64,000 nt of DNA from Timema cristinae (GCA_039000515.1 JBCFYV010000012.1:125804132-125868131); one strand, 5' to 3'. Positions 34,683 through 46,110 are shown, counted from the stretch's first letter. Made by a program: numbers and translations. The notes: generated by a model not told the origin, from the sequence alone.

Positions 34683-34950
34683 TACCCGCTTCAGTGGCCG
34701 AACGGTCTAAGGCGTCACTCTCGTGTTGTGCTGGCTTGCTGGTGACGTGAGTATCGGGGTTTCAATCCTGGTCGTGTACTAATGGTGGTTTTATCCCAAT
34801 TTCTCCCCACTCTCCTTCCGCTCAAATGCGGGTACATTACCTCTAAACCGCTTCCTTCCTCATCCCTACCCATTATAGTACTTATCAATACTCGTACAAC
34901 CTGAACAGGTATTAAAACTCGGTGATAATAAATAAGCTGGTATTTCTCAC
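34683..34950 (+). mobile_element. SINE family B copy, near full length
   Basis: The clearest tRNA head of the family: cgcttcagtggccgaacggt, 'ctaaggcgtcactctcgtg', B-box ggggtttcaatcctgg (34755-34770). The body 'ccccactctccttccgctcaaatgcgggtacattacctctaaa..ccttcctcatcccta' follows, then the tail 'actcgtacaacctgaacaggtattaaaactcggtgataataaata'. The head resembles a Leu/Ser type II tRNA. Confidence 0.85.
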
Positions 34951-34964
34951 AAGACATATAACAT

Positions 34965-35095
34965 CTTATAAAATAAATATTTTCCGAGTTGTAGGCAAAT
35001 ATATATTAGTTTTAATATAGCTCTGTGAAATGGGGAGTTAGGAACACATAAAACAAATCATAGGTTTCTGTAACAGGGTTTATTATTAATTAGAT
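34965..35095 (+). repeat. dispersed element F 3' fragment
   Basis: 'ttttccgagttgtaggcaaatatat', 'agctctgtgaaatggggagtta' and 'ggtttctgtaacagggt.tattatt' match 48096-48200 in order. Confidence 0.6.
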
Positions 35096-35239
35096 TCTCT
35101 TTGGGGAGATATGACGTTCTTTTCTTCTCCATAATATTCTATAACAATGTATATTATTTTATTTAACATAATATTTTACGAGCTCCAAGTATAATTTAGA
35201 CAAGGAGATGCAACGTATTGTTTATTTAGTATAATATCC

Positions 35240-36360
35240 CAATTCCTGTTCCAGCAGATAGTTCTTCAATTCCTGTTCCAGCAGATAGTTCCTCAACTCC
35301 TGTTCCAGCAGATAGTTCCTCAACTGTTCCAACAATTGTTCTCAACTCTGTCAGTAGATAGTTCTTCAACTTCTGTTCAGCAATAGTTCTCAACTCTGTT
35401 CCAGTAGATAGTTCCTCAACTCCTGTTCCAGCAGATAGTTCTTCAACTATTTCAGCATAGTTCCTCAACTCTGTTCCAGCAGATAGTTCCTCAACTCCTG
35501 TTCCAGCAGATAGTTCTCAACTCCTTCCCGTAGATAGTTCCCAACCTGTTCCAGCAGATAGTTCCTCAACTCTGTTCCAGCAGATAGTTCTTCAACTCCT
35601 GTTCCAGCAGATTCCAATGTTACAGCAATGCTCCTCAACTTCTGTTCCAGTAGATAGTTCCTCAACTCCTGTTCCAGTAGATAGTTCTTCAACTTATGTT
35701 CCAGCAGATAGTTCCTCAACTCCTGTTCCAGCAGATAGTTCTTCAACTCCTGTTCCAGAGATAGTTCCTCAACTCCTGTTACAGCAGATAGCTCTCAACT
35801 CCTGTTCCAGTAGATAGTTCCTCAACTCCTGTTCCAGTAGATAGTTCTTCAACTATGTCCAGTAGATAGTTCTTCAACTTATGTCCAGCAGATAGTTCCT
35901 CAACTCCTGTTCCAGCAGATAGTTCCTCAACTCCTGTTCCAGCAGATAGTTCCTCAACTCTGTCAGTAGATAGTTCCACACTCTGTTCCAGCAGATAGTT
36001 CCTCAACTCCTGTTCCAGCAGATAGTTCTTCAACTCCTGTTCCAGCAGATAGTTCCTCAACTCCTGTTACAGCAGATAGCTCCTCAACTCTGTTCCATAG
36101 ATAGTTCCTCAATCTGTTCAGTAGATAGTTCTTCAACTTATGTTCCAGTAGATAGTTCTCATCCTGTCCAGTGATAGTCTTCAACATTGTTCCAGAGATA
36201 GTTCCTCAACTCCTGTTCCAGCAGATAGTTCCTCAATCCTTTCCGTAAATCCCAACTCCTGTTCAGCAGATAGTTCCTCAACTCTGTCCAGCAGTAGTTC
36301 TCAACTCCTGTTCAGCGTAGTTCTCAAGTCCTGTTCCAGTAGATAGTTCCTCAAGTCCTC
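35240..36360. repeat. 27-bp minisatellite array (about 40 copies), indel-rich
   Basis: The unit is ttccagcagatagttcctca then actcctg. The 27-bp length gives a 9-residue period (VEELSAGTG on the minus strand) in overlapping open frames, but frequent one-base losses break every frame within about 100 codons. Confidence 0.94.
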
Positions 36361-36590
36361 ATCCCCTACAAACCCAACTATGTTTTTTTAATATTTACAT
36401 TATTCAAGAGGAATTTAATGTTAAAAAAGCAAGTTCCAGCCATCTTTTGGGGACGTCACCACGAGCATGCAGGGGAGGCTCAGTGAATACCTTGAAGGCG
36501 TTGTCGTGACAACCGAATGATACCCACCCTTTACCCTCGTGTTTCCTCATATCCTCAGCTGTAACCTGTTCCTTCTTGAGCAGTTTAAGA
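36361..36590. other. unannotated DNA right of the 27-bp array
   Basis: No supported feature. Confidence 0.4.
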
Positions 36591-36591
36591 A

Positions 36592-36790
36592 CCTGCGGTC
36601 TAAGGCGTTACGCTCGCAATAGACTGGACTGTTGATAATGGGGATATTGAAGTTCGATTCTCGGCCGGATGTCCTGAGGATGGATTTTCTTCAATGGGTT
36701 TCCACTCTTCTTCCACGCAAACATGTGTACAGTTAATATAAAAAAAACTCTACCTTCCTCACTCCCATTATATAAACGTTATTAATGTGT
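36592..36790 (+). mobile_element. SINE family B copy
   Basis: 'ctgcggtctaaggcgttacgctcgcaatagactggactg', B-box gaagttcgattctcgg (36649-36664), 'tttccactcttcttccacgcaaacatgtgtaca' and 'accttcctcactccca'. Confidence 0.75.
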
Positions 36791-37110
36791 GCATGTAGCC
36801 AGCACGTGAAGCGAGACACCTTGGTGAGCAAACAGTGGGCTGTGGCTCGAAAATAGTATTGAGTATGTTCACTTGTTTATTTTTATTTATTTTTCCACTC
36901 CATTCTCCCCTTCTTCAAAATGTTAGCTACGCCACTGTATCACTCATATCATAATAGTTTGTAAAGTTTAAGATTATTTGAGTGGCGCACATATCCATTC
37001 AAAATTTGTTAAAACGGTTCCATTTACCAGATAATCAACGTTTGGTTCCTGCTACTTTAGGTAGAGTGCTATTTCATCACTTTCAGAATACAAACATTAT
37101 ATTTAGCAGG

Positions 37111-37360
37111 TATGATGCGGAGCAGCGAGACTGCGCAGACTCTCTGACTATGATGAGGAGCAGCTAGACTGCGCAGACTCTGTGACTATGATGGGAGCCG
37201 TGAGACTGCGCAGACTCTGTGACTATGATGTGTAGCAGCGAGACTCGTACTATGAGTTACAGCGAGATGCGCAGACTCTGTGACTATGATGCGGAGCCGT
37301 GAGACTGCGCAGACTCTGTGACTATGATGCGGAGCCGTGAGACTGCGCAGACTCTGTGAC
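37111..37360. repeat. 38-bp GC-rich minisatellite (about 6.5 copies)
   Basis: The unit is tatgatgcggagcagcgaga then ctgcgcagactctgtgac, with one partly deleted copy near 37245. Its GC content is well above the surroundings. Confidence 0.9.
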
Positions 37361-37990
37361 TGCTGTCCCAGGTTAGGCTGACATAATCAGGAGTTTATAA
37401 GAGCACGTAGCAACTAGTTACAATCTTGAAATATACATTTTCCTCAGTTTTAATCTGCTTTGTAAAATATAAAACTACATACTTTATTATTTATTTATTT
37501 TGTAATTTCAAGACAAAGCTTTATACTCTCATTAATTCTTCAGTACAAAGCTTGCTAAACCTTTTGATTGGTGTTTTCTGTTTAAGGAAATACAACCACA
37601 ACATATTTGAATATTGTTGACATTGATGTGCGAACGTTCTAATTTAAAGAACAGAAAATTTATATTTATTCTGTTGAAAGAAACACAACGAGATAAAAGT
37701 AATAGTTGGAATGAAAGAATGATTCAAATAAACCCCGTCTGAGTCAAAATTAATGGTTTTCTCTTGCTACCTCTGAACCGCAAAATAATCGTTTCATATC
37801 AAACATTGTCAAAAGCACACACGAACGAATAAAAGCAAATTTGACGTTCCAGACAACAAGCAGGTAACCAATAAATGAATATCATCCCAAAACAACAAAC
37901 AAACAAACAAACAAACAAAAATATTGAAAAACAAAAGTTTTATTATGAAGGCAAATAAAAAAGCAGGAAATGATTGAATGTCCTATAAAT
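37361..37990. other. AT-rich intergenic DNA; (CAAA)n near 37893-37918
   Basis: A (CAAA)n microsatellite. Short open frames are unrecognised. Confidence 0.5.
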
Positions 37991-37994
37991 GGTT

Positions 37995-38060
37995 TTTATT
38001 ATTATTATTATTTGAGGTATTTAACGTGCGTTTTCTGAATCAACTGATTATATCCACACA
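37995..38060 (-). mobile_element. SINE family D 3' fragment
   Basis: Its antisense reading 'tataatcagttgattcagaaaacgcacgttaaatacctcaaataa' matches the end of the D copy at about 12213-12260. Confidence 0.55.
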
Positions 38061-38084
38061 TGACTTAAAACCTAGCTTAATTTT

Positions 38085-38175
38085 TAACAGGCACAACACC
38101 CAGACCCCCGACTGTTGGTTTATCACCGTGAAAGGAGGAAGCCCGCATCTTACTTGTTTTGTAATAGTAGGCAAC
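38085..38175 (-). mobile_element. SINE family A body fragment
   Basis: Antisense reading 'gcgggcttcctcctttcacggtgataaaccaacagtcgggggtctgggtgttgtg' corresponds to the A body 'gggtttatcctttcacggtgatgg...ctggatgttgtg'. Confidence 0.55.
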
Positions 38176-38267
38176 ATGTTTAAACACTAAAACAAGTATT
38201 TTGACTGGTTTTCCATCTTTATGATGGTACTGTACATTAAAATGGTTGAAATGCGTCAGTGCTGGGT

Positions 38268-38425
38268 AAGTTATTTATTCAAGCCATATATGTTCCACTA
38301 CCGGCTTGCTAGGCCTGTCGTAGCTTCATATGACTTGTACTCTAACATAACATCCAGTCCCCGGTCGTTAGTTTATCAATGTGAAAGGGTAAACCCACGT
38401 TTCACCAATGATACATTCCAGGAAT
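38268..38425 (-). mobile_element. SINE family A copy without head
   Basis: The end sequence (antisense of ttcaagccatata), 'gctaggcctgtcgtagcttcatatgactt' and 'gtttatcaatgtgaaagggtaaacccacgtttcaccaatga' mirror 1920-2055. This defines the 3' end of family A. Confidence 0.7.
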
Positions 38426-39104
38426 ATAACCCGTCACCCTCAACTCAGTAGACAGACAGACAGACATATTACTGACTGATCTAAAGTGTCGAATTATTAG
38501 TTATTAACGTTTCGTTTTATTTTATTTTTGTAAACATCTTTATTTTTTTTTACTATTCCTATACCATTAATATTACCAATATTTTTTTCATCCTGTAATT
38601 AAAGAAGCTTTGGATGTAATTATTTTATGTTTATTTCTACTACTTGTCTAAATGTTACTTTGGAAATTGCTCCGCACGGTTAAAGGTGAAACCTTCATTT
38701 GGTGTTTTCCCTCTCGGGCCTGTAATTAATTACAAGTGGAGCTGGGTTTGGTTTCCAGGCCATCTCTCCGGACCGGTTTATGACACCACGGACCACTGAT
38801 GCATCGCGTTACTATCCGGGAGACGTCGTTTTATGTCTGGAAGCACCGTCAAACCCCGTTCGTTACTCTTGTAAAGTAGATCCAGGCTCGGTGTTGAAGG
38901 CTGCTACCCTAAGGGTGTTAAACATATCACACCACCGCGCTAGGCTTAGTCATCTCTGCAGTTTGGTTCACACGCTCGCGAAAAATAGAGAACAGTTTGA
39001 CAGGAGCAACAACACCTCAGTTAGCAGGTGTGTAAGATGGTACATCGTGATGCGTTGCAACACAAACCACCAACATGATATTATCAGCATATAACTTCAA
39101 TTGA
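38426..39104. other. intergenic DNA with a 104-codon open frame
   Basis: A (GACA)n run lies at 38450-38466. The frame at 38780-39094 (start MTPRTTDASRYYPGDV) shows no motif I recognise, and no splice or promoter context supports it. Confidence 0.3.
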
Positions 39105-39190
39105 AACTGTTTTCAACAAGAGAGGATGTTACTGACTAGCAAACTGGGCCTGGAGAGCAATCACCAAGACTGCTTTCAGTGCGCAGTGAT
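39105..39190 (+). repeat. orphan unit of the 63-bp LINE-derived repeat
   Basis: 'ctgttttcaacaagagaggatgttactgactagcaaactgggcctggagagcaat' followed by 'caccaagactgctttcagtg' is one complete unit plus part of another. It matches the 27216-27786 array about 11.3 kb away, in the same orientation. No other LINE sequence is visible next to it. Confidence 0.85.
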
Positions 39191-40227
39191 TGAATCAGCT
39201 GTTGTCGTTTTTTTAATTGGAATGGTTTCCCAAGCAGATTTTATGGAGCAGAGCGGAAAAAGCTGAAATGGTTTCTACTAGTGCACAGTAACCCTAGCAG
39301 TTCTCGCTAATTTCTTGGTATTGGTTTAGAGAACGTCCTGTGACCACATTTCAGCTCTGCTCGTCGTACGGTTAACGTCTGACTTCACCACATACCAAAA
39401 TAAAACTCTTAAAACTGCTCAACGATTGCCAACTCAATAAATTCAATCACGTATCTTCCCTCAAGGTTACTTATCTATCTTCTCTCTCTCTCTCTCTTCA
39501 TCCGAGCAAAACTGTAAGCCAGATCTAGTTTTTTTTAAACTTACTGGATATGCAATGAATGTGAGAGCATCCATTTGTCTGCATAAATTACGCTTGAATC
39601 TCTGACATGACAGTATAGTCCAATCACAGTAGCTTGGGTCTTTTCAGACAAACTCAAAATATTTACTTAAAACTGTGAGGTATAAACTCGCCCTGCAGTC
39701 GATATTATACTTTGATAGTTTGACAAGTGATGTCACTATTATTCGTATCTGAACGTCACTTTTAAATTCGAACCAAAGTCCAAGATTAGGTTTTATGTTG
39801 TCACATAAAGCTACTTTCATTTTTAAATCATACCATTAAGTTAATCACATAAATATAAAGGTTTTAGAGTAAAAAACAAACCACACAATATTATTTTATG
39901 CTGACTCGTTTGAATTTTTCTCTGCTTATGTTATAGATGTAATTTAATCAGGGGTTTGTAGAAAACTATTTTGGAAAAGAAATAATCTCAGTAATTGGTG
40001 CTAAAGTCCTGTTAGAAACTGCTCTAAAATTGAATATATTATGTTTAAATATGTCTGATTTGGTGAATTATTTCAATCAAATATGTTTAGAATGTATCAA
40101 CGCTTTCTTCTTCGTCCAAAATGTTTCGGAGATGTTTGAGTGTCAAAGTCAAAGCAAATAAGATTTTATTTTCAACTTTAATATTTCCAGACTTCATACC
40201 CCAGAGAAATTATTACACCTTTCCCTA
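39191..40227. other. intergenic DNA
   Basis: A (TC)n run at about 39481-39498. Otherwise no supported feature. Confidence 0.4.
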
Positions 40228-40500
40228 TGGCATACTCAAACCTCCCTTTGTTTTATCGCCGCTTATAACCACCTGTTCAGGTATGCCCATGACCTATACT
40301 CTAATGGGGTAGGGATGAGGAAGGAAGCATTTTAGAGGTAATGTACCTGCATTTGCGTGGAGAGGTGGTGGGTAGCCATTTAGTCAAAAACATGCTCAGA
40401 ACATCCAACCGGGATCGAACTCCGATATCCCTGTCCTCAACAATTTAGTACATTGCGAGAGTAGCGCCTTAGACCACGCGGCCACCGAGACGGGTACCAT
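40228..40500 (-). mobile_element. SINE family B copy, near full length
   Basis: Antisense order: tail 'cacctgttcaggtatgcccatg', 'ggatgaggaaggaagcattttagaggtaatgtacctgcatttgcg', B-box (gggatcgaactccgatatcc, 40411-40430) and head 'gtagcgccttagaccacgcggccaccgagacggg'. Confidence 0.85.
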
Positions 40501-40770
40501 TTTACTGAATTATTATTGTTATTTTGTAGGTATTTCAAAAGTGACCACTAGTGGGCAGATATATCCATTTTTAAGCAGATTAGGATATACTTAAGCCATT
40601 TGATTCCAATCTTTCTCTCGCCATTTTTAATTTTTAAACAACAATATTCAGTAAATGGTTAACATAGCAGAAATATAATTGGCCAATTTAGTTTTACAAC
40701 TTTCCCAAATATGGAACAGTCGGGTCAAATGGGACAAAGTGTTGTTTAAAAGTTTCTCAACTGTAATAAA

Positions 40771-40796
40771 GGGGCGGGGCGGAGCGTTTTATAAGT
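40771..40796 (+). promoter_or_regulatory. GC-box plus TATA-like motif
   Basis: ggggcggggcgg at 40771-40782 is followed by ttttataag at 40787-40795, and a CpG-rich segment lies downstream (40840-41130). It is compatible with a promoter but no exon is recognised. The 92-codon minus frame across it has no known motif. Confidence 0.2.
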
Positions 40797-41140
40797 GGAT
40801 ATTGTCCAGTTTTATTATTTGATAATAACCCCAAGCAAGCTCCCTGCGCCTGACGAACCTACACTCGGCCACACGCCGCACATCAACGGGATCTCATTAT
40901 ATTGTTGTCGCCGATTAGGCGCGGCTGTTGAGGGTGAGAGAGAGGAAGTGTGTTGACTCCGACTCCCGTTAGAAGGTGAGCAGGGAGCATCTCCCGGGGA
41001 GATGGCCGGATGGAGGAGCCCCTCGGGGGGTGCAGAGTGAGTGACCGCTCTCTTTGGACCACAATAAAACCTGCTCCAGGTCAATGAGACCATGCGGTCA
41101 CACCTCTGGCAGCCTGGGGACTCTGCACTGTCCGTGAGGG
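40797..41140. other. GC-rich flank of the 38-bp array
   Basis: Locally rich in CpG and in gagcag/gggagc words that resemble pieces of the adjoining repeat unit. No gene recognised. Confidence 0.35.
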
Positions 41141-43926
41141 GCAGTGAGCAGTGTACAACCCCTGAGCAGCAGGTTATAACAGGGAGCAGTGTACAACACT
41201 GAGCAGCAGGTTATAACAGGAGCGTGTACAACCACTGAGCAGCAGGTTATAACAGGGAGCGTGTACAACCCTGAGCAGCAGGTTATAACAGGGAGCAGTG
41301 TACAACTACTGAGCAGCAGGTTATAACAGTGAGCAGTGTACAACTACTGAGCAGCAGGTTATAACAGTGAGCAGTGTACAACCCTGAGCAGCAGGTTATA
41401 ACAGGAGCAGTGTACAACCACTGAGCAGCAGGTTATAACAGTGAGCAGTGTACAACACTGAGCAGCAGGTTATAACAGGGAGCGGTGTACAACCACTGAG
41501 CAGCAGGTTATAACAGGGAGCGGTGTACAACCCTGAGCAGCAGGTTATAACAGTGAGCAGTGTACAACCACTGAGCAGCAGGTTATAACAGGGAGCGGTG
41601 TACAACCACTGAGCAGCAGGTTATAACAGGGAGCAGTGTACAACCACTGAGCAGCAGGTTATAACAGGGAGCGGTGTACAACCACTGAGCAGCAGGTTAT
41701 AACAGGGAGCGGTGTACAACACTGAGCAGCAGGTTATAACAGGGAGCGGTGTACAACCACTGAGCAGCAGGTTATAACAGTGAGCGGTGTACAACCACTG
41801 AGCAGCAGGTTATAACAGGGAGCGGTGTACAACCACTGAGCAGCAGGTTATAACAGGGAGCGGTGTACAACCACTGAGCAGCAGGTTATAACAGGGAGCG
41901 GTGTACAACCACTGAGCAGCAGGTTATAACAGGGAGCGGTGTACAACCACTGAGCAGCAGGTTATAACAGGGAGCGGTGTACAACCACTGAGCAGCAGGT
42001 TATAACAGGGAGCGGTGTACAACCACTGAGCAGCAGGTTATAACAGGGAGCGGTGTACAACCACTGAGCAGCAGGTTATAACAGGGAGCGGTGTACAACC
42101 ACTGAGCAGCAGGTTATAACAGGGAGCGGTGTACAACCACTGAGCAGCAGGTTATAACAGGGAGCGGTGTACAACCACTGAGCAGCAGGTTATAACAGGG
42201 AGCGGTGTACAACCACTGAGCAGCAGGTTATAACAGGGAGCGGTGTACAACCACTGAGCAGCAGGTTATAACAGGGAGCGGTGTACAACCACTGAGCAGC
42301 AGGTTATAACAGGGAGCGGTGTACAACCACTGAGCAGCAGGTTATAACAGGGAGCGGTGTACAACCACTGAGCAGCAGGTTATAACAGGGAGCGGTGTAC
42401 AACCACTGAGCAGCAGGTTTATAACAGGGAGCGGTGTACAACCACTGAGCAGCAGGTTATAACAGGGAGCGGTGTACAACCACTGAGCAGCAGGTTATAA
42501 CAGGGAGCGGTGTACAACCACTGAGCAGCAGGTTATAACAGGGAGCGGTGTACAACCACTGAGCAGCAGGTTATAACAGGGAGCGGTGTACAACCACTGA
42601 GCAGGCAGGTTATAACAGGGAGCGGTGTACAACCACTGAGCAGCAGGTTATAACAGGGAGCGGTGTACAACCACTGAGCAGCAGGTTATAACAGGGAGCG
42701 GTGTACAACCACTGAGCAGCAGGTTATAACAGGGAGCGGTGTACAACCACTGAGCAGCAGGTTATAACAGGGAGCGGTGTACAACCACTGAGCAGCAGGT
42801 TATAACAGTGAGCGGTGTACAACCACTGAGCAGCAGGTTATAACAGTGAGCGGTGTACAACCACTGAGCAGCAGGTTATAACAGTGAGCGGTGTACAACC
42901 ACTGAGCAGCAGGTTATAACAGTGAGCAGTGTACAACCACTGAGCAGCAGGTTATAACAGTGAGCAGTGTACAACCACTGAGCAGCAGGTTATAACAGTG
43001 AGCAGTGTACAACCACTGAGCAGCAGGTTATAACAGGGAGCGGTGTACAACCACTGAGCAGCAGGTTATAACAGGGAGCGGTGTACAACCACTGAGCAGC
43101 AGGTTATAACAGTGAGCAGTGTACAACCCCTGAGCAGCAGGTTATAACAGGGAGCGGTGTACAACCACTGAGCAGCAGGTTATAACAGTGAGCAGTGTAC
43201 AACCACTGAGCAGCAGGTTATAACAGGGAGCAGTGTACAACCACTGAGCAGCAGGTTATAACAGGGAGCAGTGTACAACTACTGAGCAGCAGGTTATAAC
43301 AGTGAGCGGTGTACAACCACTGAGCAGCAGGTTATAACAGGGAGCGGTGTACAACCACTGAGCAGCAGGTTATAACAGGGAGCGGTGTACAACCACTGAG
43401 CAGCAGGTTATAACAGGGAGCGGTGTACAACCACTGAGCAGCAGGTTATAACAGGGAGCGGTGTACAACCACTGAGCAGCAGGTTATAACAGGGAGCGGT
43501 GTACAACCACTGAGCAGCAGGTTATAACAGGGAGCGGTGTACAACCACTGAGCAGCAGGTTATAACAGTGAGCAGTGTACAACCACTGAGCAGCAGGTTA
43601 TAACAGGGAGCAGTGTACAACCACTGAGCAGCAGGTTATAACAGGGAGCAGTGTACAACCACTGAGCAGCAGGTTATAACAGGGAGCGGTGTACAACCAC
43701 TGAGCAGCAGGTTATAACAGGGAGCGGTGTACAACCACTGAGCAGCAGGTTATAACAGGGAGCGGTGTACAACTACTGAGCAGCAGGTTATAACAGGGAG
43801 CGGTGTACAACCACTGAGCAGCAGGTTATAACAGGGAGCGGTGTACAACCACTGAGCAGCAGGTTATAACAGGGAGCAGTGTACAACCACTGAGCAGCAG
43901 GTTATAACAGTGAGCAGTGTACAACC
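41141..43926. repeat. 38-bp satellite array (about 73 copies), highly uniform
   Basis: The unit is gttataacagggagcggtgt then acaaccactgagcagcag. Long runs of identical units occupy 41640-42900. Variants gggagcggtg / gtgagcagtg / gggagcagtg form blocks, and the ends are more variable. Only three or four indels occur in the interior (an extra t at 42419, an extra g near 42604). The right end passes directly into a SINE B tail. Confidence 0.98.
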
Positions 43927-44045
43927 TTGATGCAATATATTGTTCCTCGTCCCTAATAAACCAGCGTAAATAGTTGATATACGTACAGTCCGAACAAGCA
44001 GTAACACGTTGTGATAAAAATAGATCCATCATTGATTTATCTCGT
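43927..44045 (+). mobile_element. SINE family B 3' half, trapped between two arrays
   Basis: 'tgttcctcgtccctaataaaccagcgtaaatag', 'acagtccgaacaagcagtaacacgttgtgataaaaatag' are the body end and shared tail. The 38-bp array ends at its left border and the 30-bp array begins at its right. Confidence 0.7.
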
Positions 44046-44048
44046 GGA

Positions 44049-44397
44049 CTGGGAGATATCCTTGTAAAGAGGGTGGACTAGCAGATATCCTTGTAGACTA
44101 GGGTGGACTAGGAGATAACCTTGTAGACTAGGGTGGACTAGCAAATATCCTTGTAGACTAGGGTGGACTAGCAGATATCCTTGTAGACTAGGGTGGACTA
44201 GCAAATATCCTTGTAGACTAGGGTGGACTAGGAGATAACCTTGTAGACTAGGGTGGACTAGCAAATATCCTTGTAGACTAGGGTGGACTAGCAGATATCC
44301 CTGTAGACTAGGGTGGACTAGCAAATATCCTTGTAGACTAGGGTGGACTAGCAAATATCCTTGTAGACTAGGGTGGACTAGGAGATAACCTGGTGGG
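44049..44397 (-). repeat. 30-bp minisatellite (12 copies), inverted relative of the 49-52 kb array
   Basis: The unit is gtggactagcagatatcctt then gtagactagg. Its reverse complement shares gtctacaaggatatct and agtccac with the 49221-52105 unit, in the same order. The 30-bp length gives a 10-residue period (QGYLLVHPSL on the minus strand) that is a by-product. Confidence 0.95.
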
Positions 44398-44800
44398 CCA
44401 AATTGATTTTGGCCTCTCAATTACTTTAAACTAAAATAAAGTAATCCATTCAATTCCTAGTTATTGTTTTTATCAAACGTTAACTAAAAGTTCCATTGAG
44501 TAAGTCTGAGAATGCTAAAAGTACATACTTTGTGGGGATATAAAACTGTCCGGTTTGTTGTTTATAAACAATCCCATGATTTGCTTAATGGCTGATAGTG
44601 TTACTCTCTTTGTAATCTACAAAAGTAACGGGTAAATATAACAAAATATACTCTCAGATACTGTCTCACGATGTATTATCATATCTTCTCGCGTCTTTAG
44701 AAAGTAGAAGCTGATGTTTTAAGATGACTGAATAGCAACGTAACCATCTATAATGTGGCTGATAGGCCTCTGGATTAAATTTACCAATAATAAAATATAA
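44398..44800. other. unannotated intergenic DNA
   Basis: No supported feature apart from possible decayed LINE sequence approaching 44800. Confidence 0.35.
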
Positions 44801-44890
44801 ATACTTCATATCCTTCCTGGAGCTTATACTGAGACATAGCTTCAGAGCTGTCGTAAGACAGAACACCTAATAAAGAAATAATAATCAGCA
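44800..44890 (+). mobile_element. probable LINE 3' end fragment
   Basis: 'gctgtcgtaagacagaacacctaataaagaaataataat' resembles the ends of the LINE relics at 55655-55690 (gtcgtaagacagaacaaaca) and 60545-60575 on the minus strand (gtcgtaagacagaacacata). The short ending may encode a C-terminal CRKTEHL-like peptide. Confidence 0.5.
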
Positions 44891-45020
44891 CGCGAAGAAA
44901 ATAGAACTTAATTTTCTACTGGAGCTATATTTTATTAATCATGTCTAAATATTTCATGGCATAAGAACTGTCTAATGACTGTCGCTCCCCTCGTATTCCC
45001 TTCACCCCCTTCAAAGGGCG

Positions 45021-45720
45021 TGTGACGAGACGTACCTTGTGTTCCTCACATGACGAAGACTGTCCTCAATGACGGCTCTGTTCCTCACAGTGACGAGACG
45101 TACCTTGTGTTCCTCACAGTGACGAGACGTACCTTGTGTTCCTCACAGTGACGAGACGTACCTTGGTCTACAGTGACGACTACCTTGTGTTCCTCACAGT
45201 GACGAGACGTACCTTGTGTTCCTCACAGTGACGAGACGTACCTTGTGTTCCTCACATGACGACACTGTTTCCTCACATGACGAGACGTACCTTGTGTTCC
45301 TCACAGTGAGAGACGTACCTGTGTTCCTCACATGAGAGACGTACCTTGTGTTCCTCAGCAACTGTGACCGAGAACGTACCTTGTGTTCCTCACAATGACG
45401 AGACGTACCTTGTGTTCCTCACAGTGACGAGACGTACCTTGTGTTCCTCACAATGACGAGACGTACCTTGTGTTCTCACTGTGACTACCTGTGTTCCTCA
45501 CATGACATCGTACTTGTGTTCTCACATGACTGGACGTACCTTGTGTCTCACTGGGACTCCTTGTGTTCCTCACAATGGTCGAACCGTCCTTGTGTTCCTC
45601 CATATACGTCTCTTGTGTTCCTCTCTCTGTGTACTCTTGTGTTCTCCTACTGACTACTTGTGTTCCTCCGTGTACGTCCTTGTTCCTCACAATGTCTCGT
45701 GTACCTTGTGTTCTCACAAT
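45021..45720. repeat. 29-bp minisatellite array (about 24 copies), indel-rich
   Basis: The unit is acgagacgtaccttgtgttc then ctcacagtg. It decays to the right with many short deletions. Confidence 0.92.
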
Positions 45721-46110
45721 GTCGTAGCTGTGTCTCTCTGTGTTCCTGTCTACATGCTGAGACGTACCTGTGTCTCTCTGTGCATTCTGTGTCTCGACTG
45801 TCTCTCTGTGTTCCTGTGTCTCAGTGTCCTCACTGTCTCTCTTGTTCCTCCTCGTGTCTATCCTGTGTCTCTCTGTGTTTCTATGTCTCTCTGTGTCTCT
45901 CTGTGTTCTCTTGTCTCTGTGTTATCTTTCATGCTGTGTACTCTCTGTTCTTCTGTGCAATCCAGTCTGATTTCGGTCGTGGTCTCTCGGCACTTCTTGT
46001 TTTCTGTCTTCTTGTATGATCTGTTCTTTGAATACTCTTGTCCTCTGTGTCTTATCTGTGTCTCTTCTCTGTCTCTCTGTGTCTCTCTATGTCTCTGTGT
46101 TAGCTTTCCA
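45721..46110. repeat. degenerate tgtctctctg-rich low-complexity region
   Basis: It continues from the 29-bp array as irregular tgtgtctctctgtg strings. The 249-codon frame from 45481 through here is rich in Ser, Cys, Leu and Val because of the CT-rich repeat and is not considered a protein. Confidence 0.8.

Noticed and set aside
38780..39094. 104-codon frame as an exon
   Set aside because: No recognisable domain, no matching frame in adjoining DNA, and no convincing splice sites noted.
41098..41605. Cysteine-rich small secreted peptides on the minus strand
   Set aside because: The Cys-Cys motif (YNLLL..CT, VITCCS) is only the 38-bp unit read in different phases.
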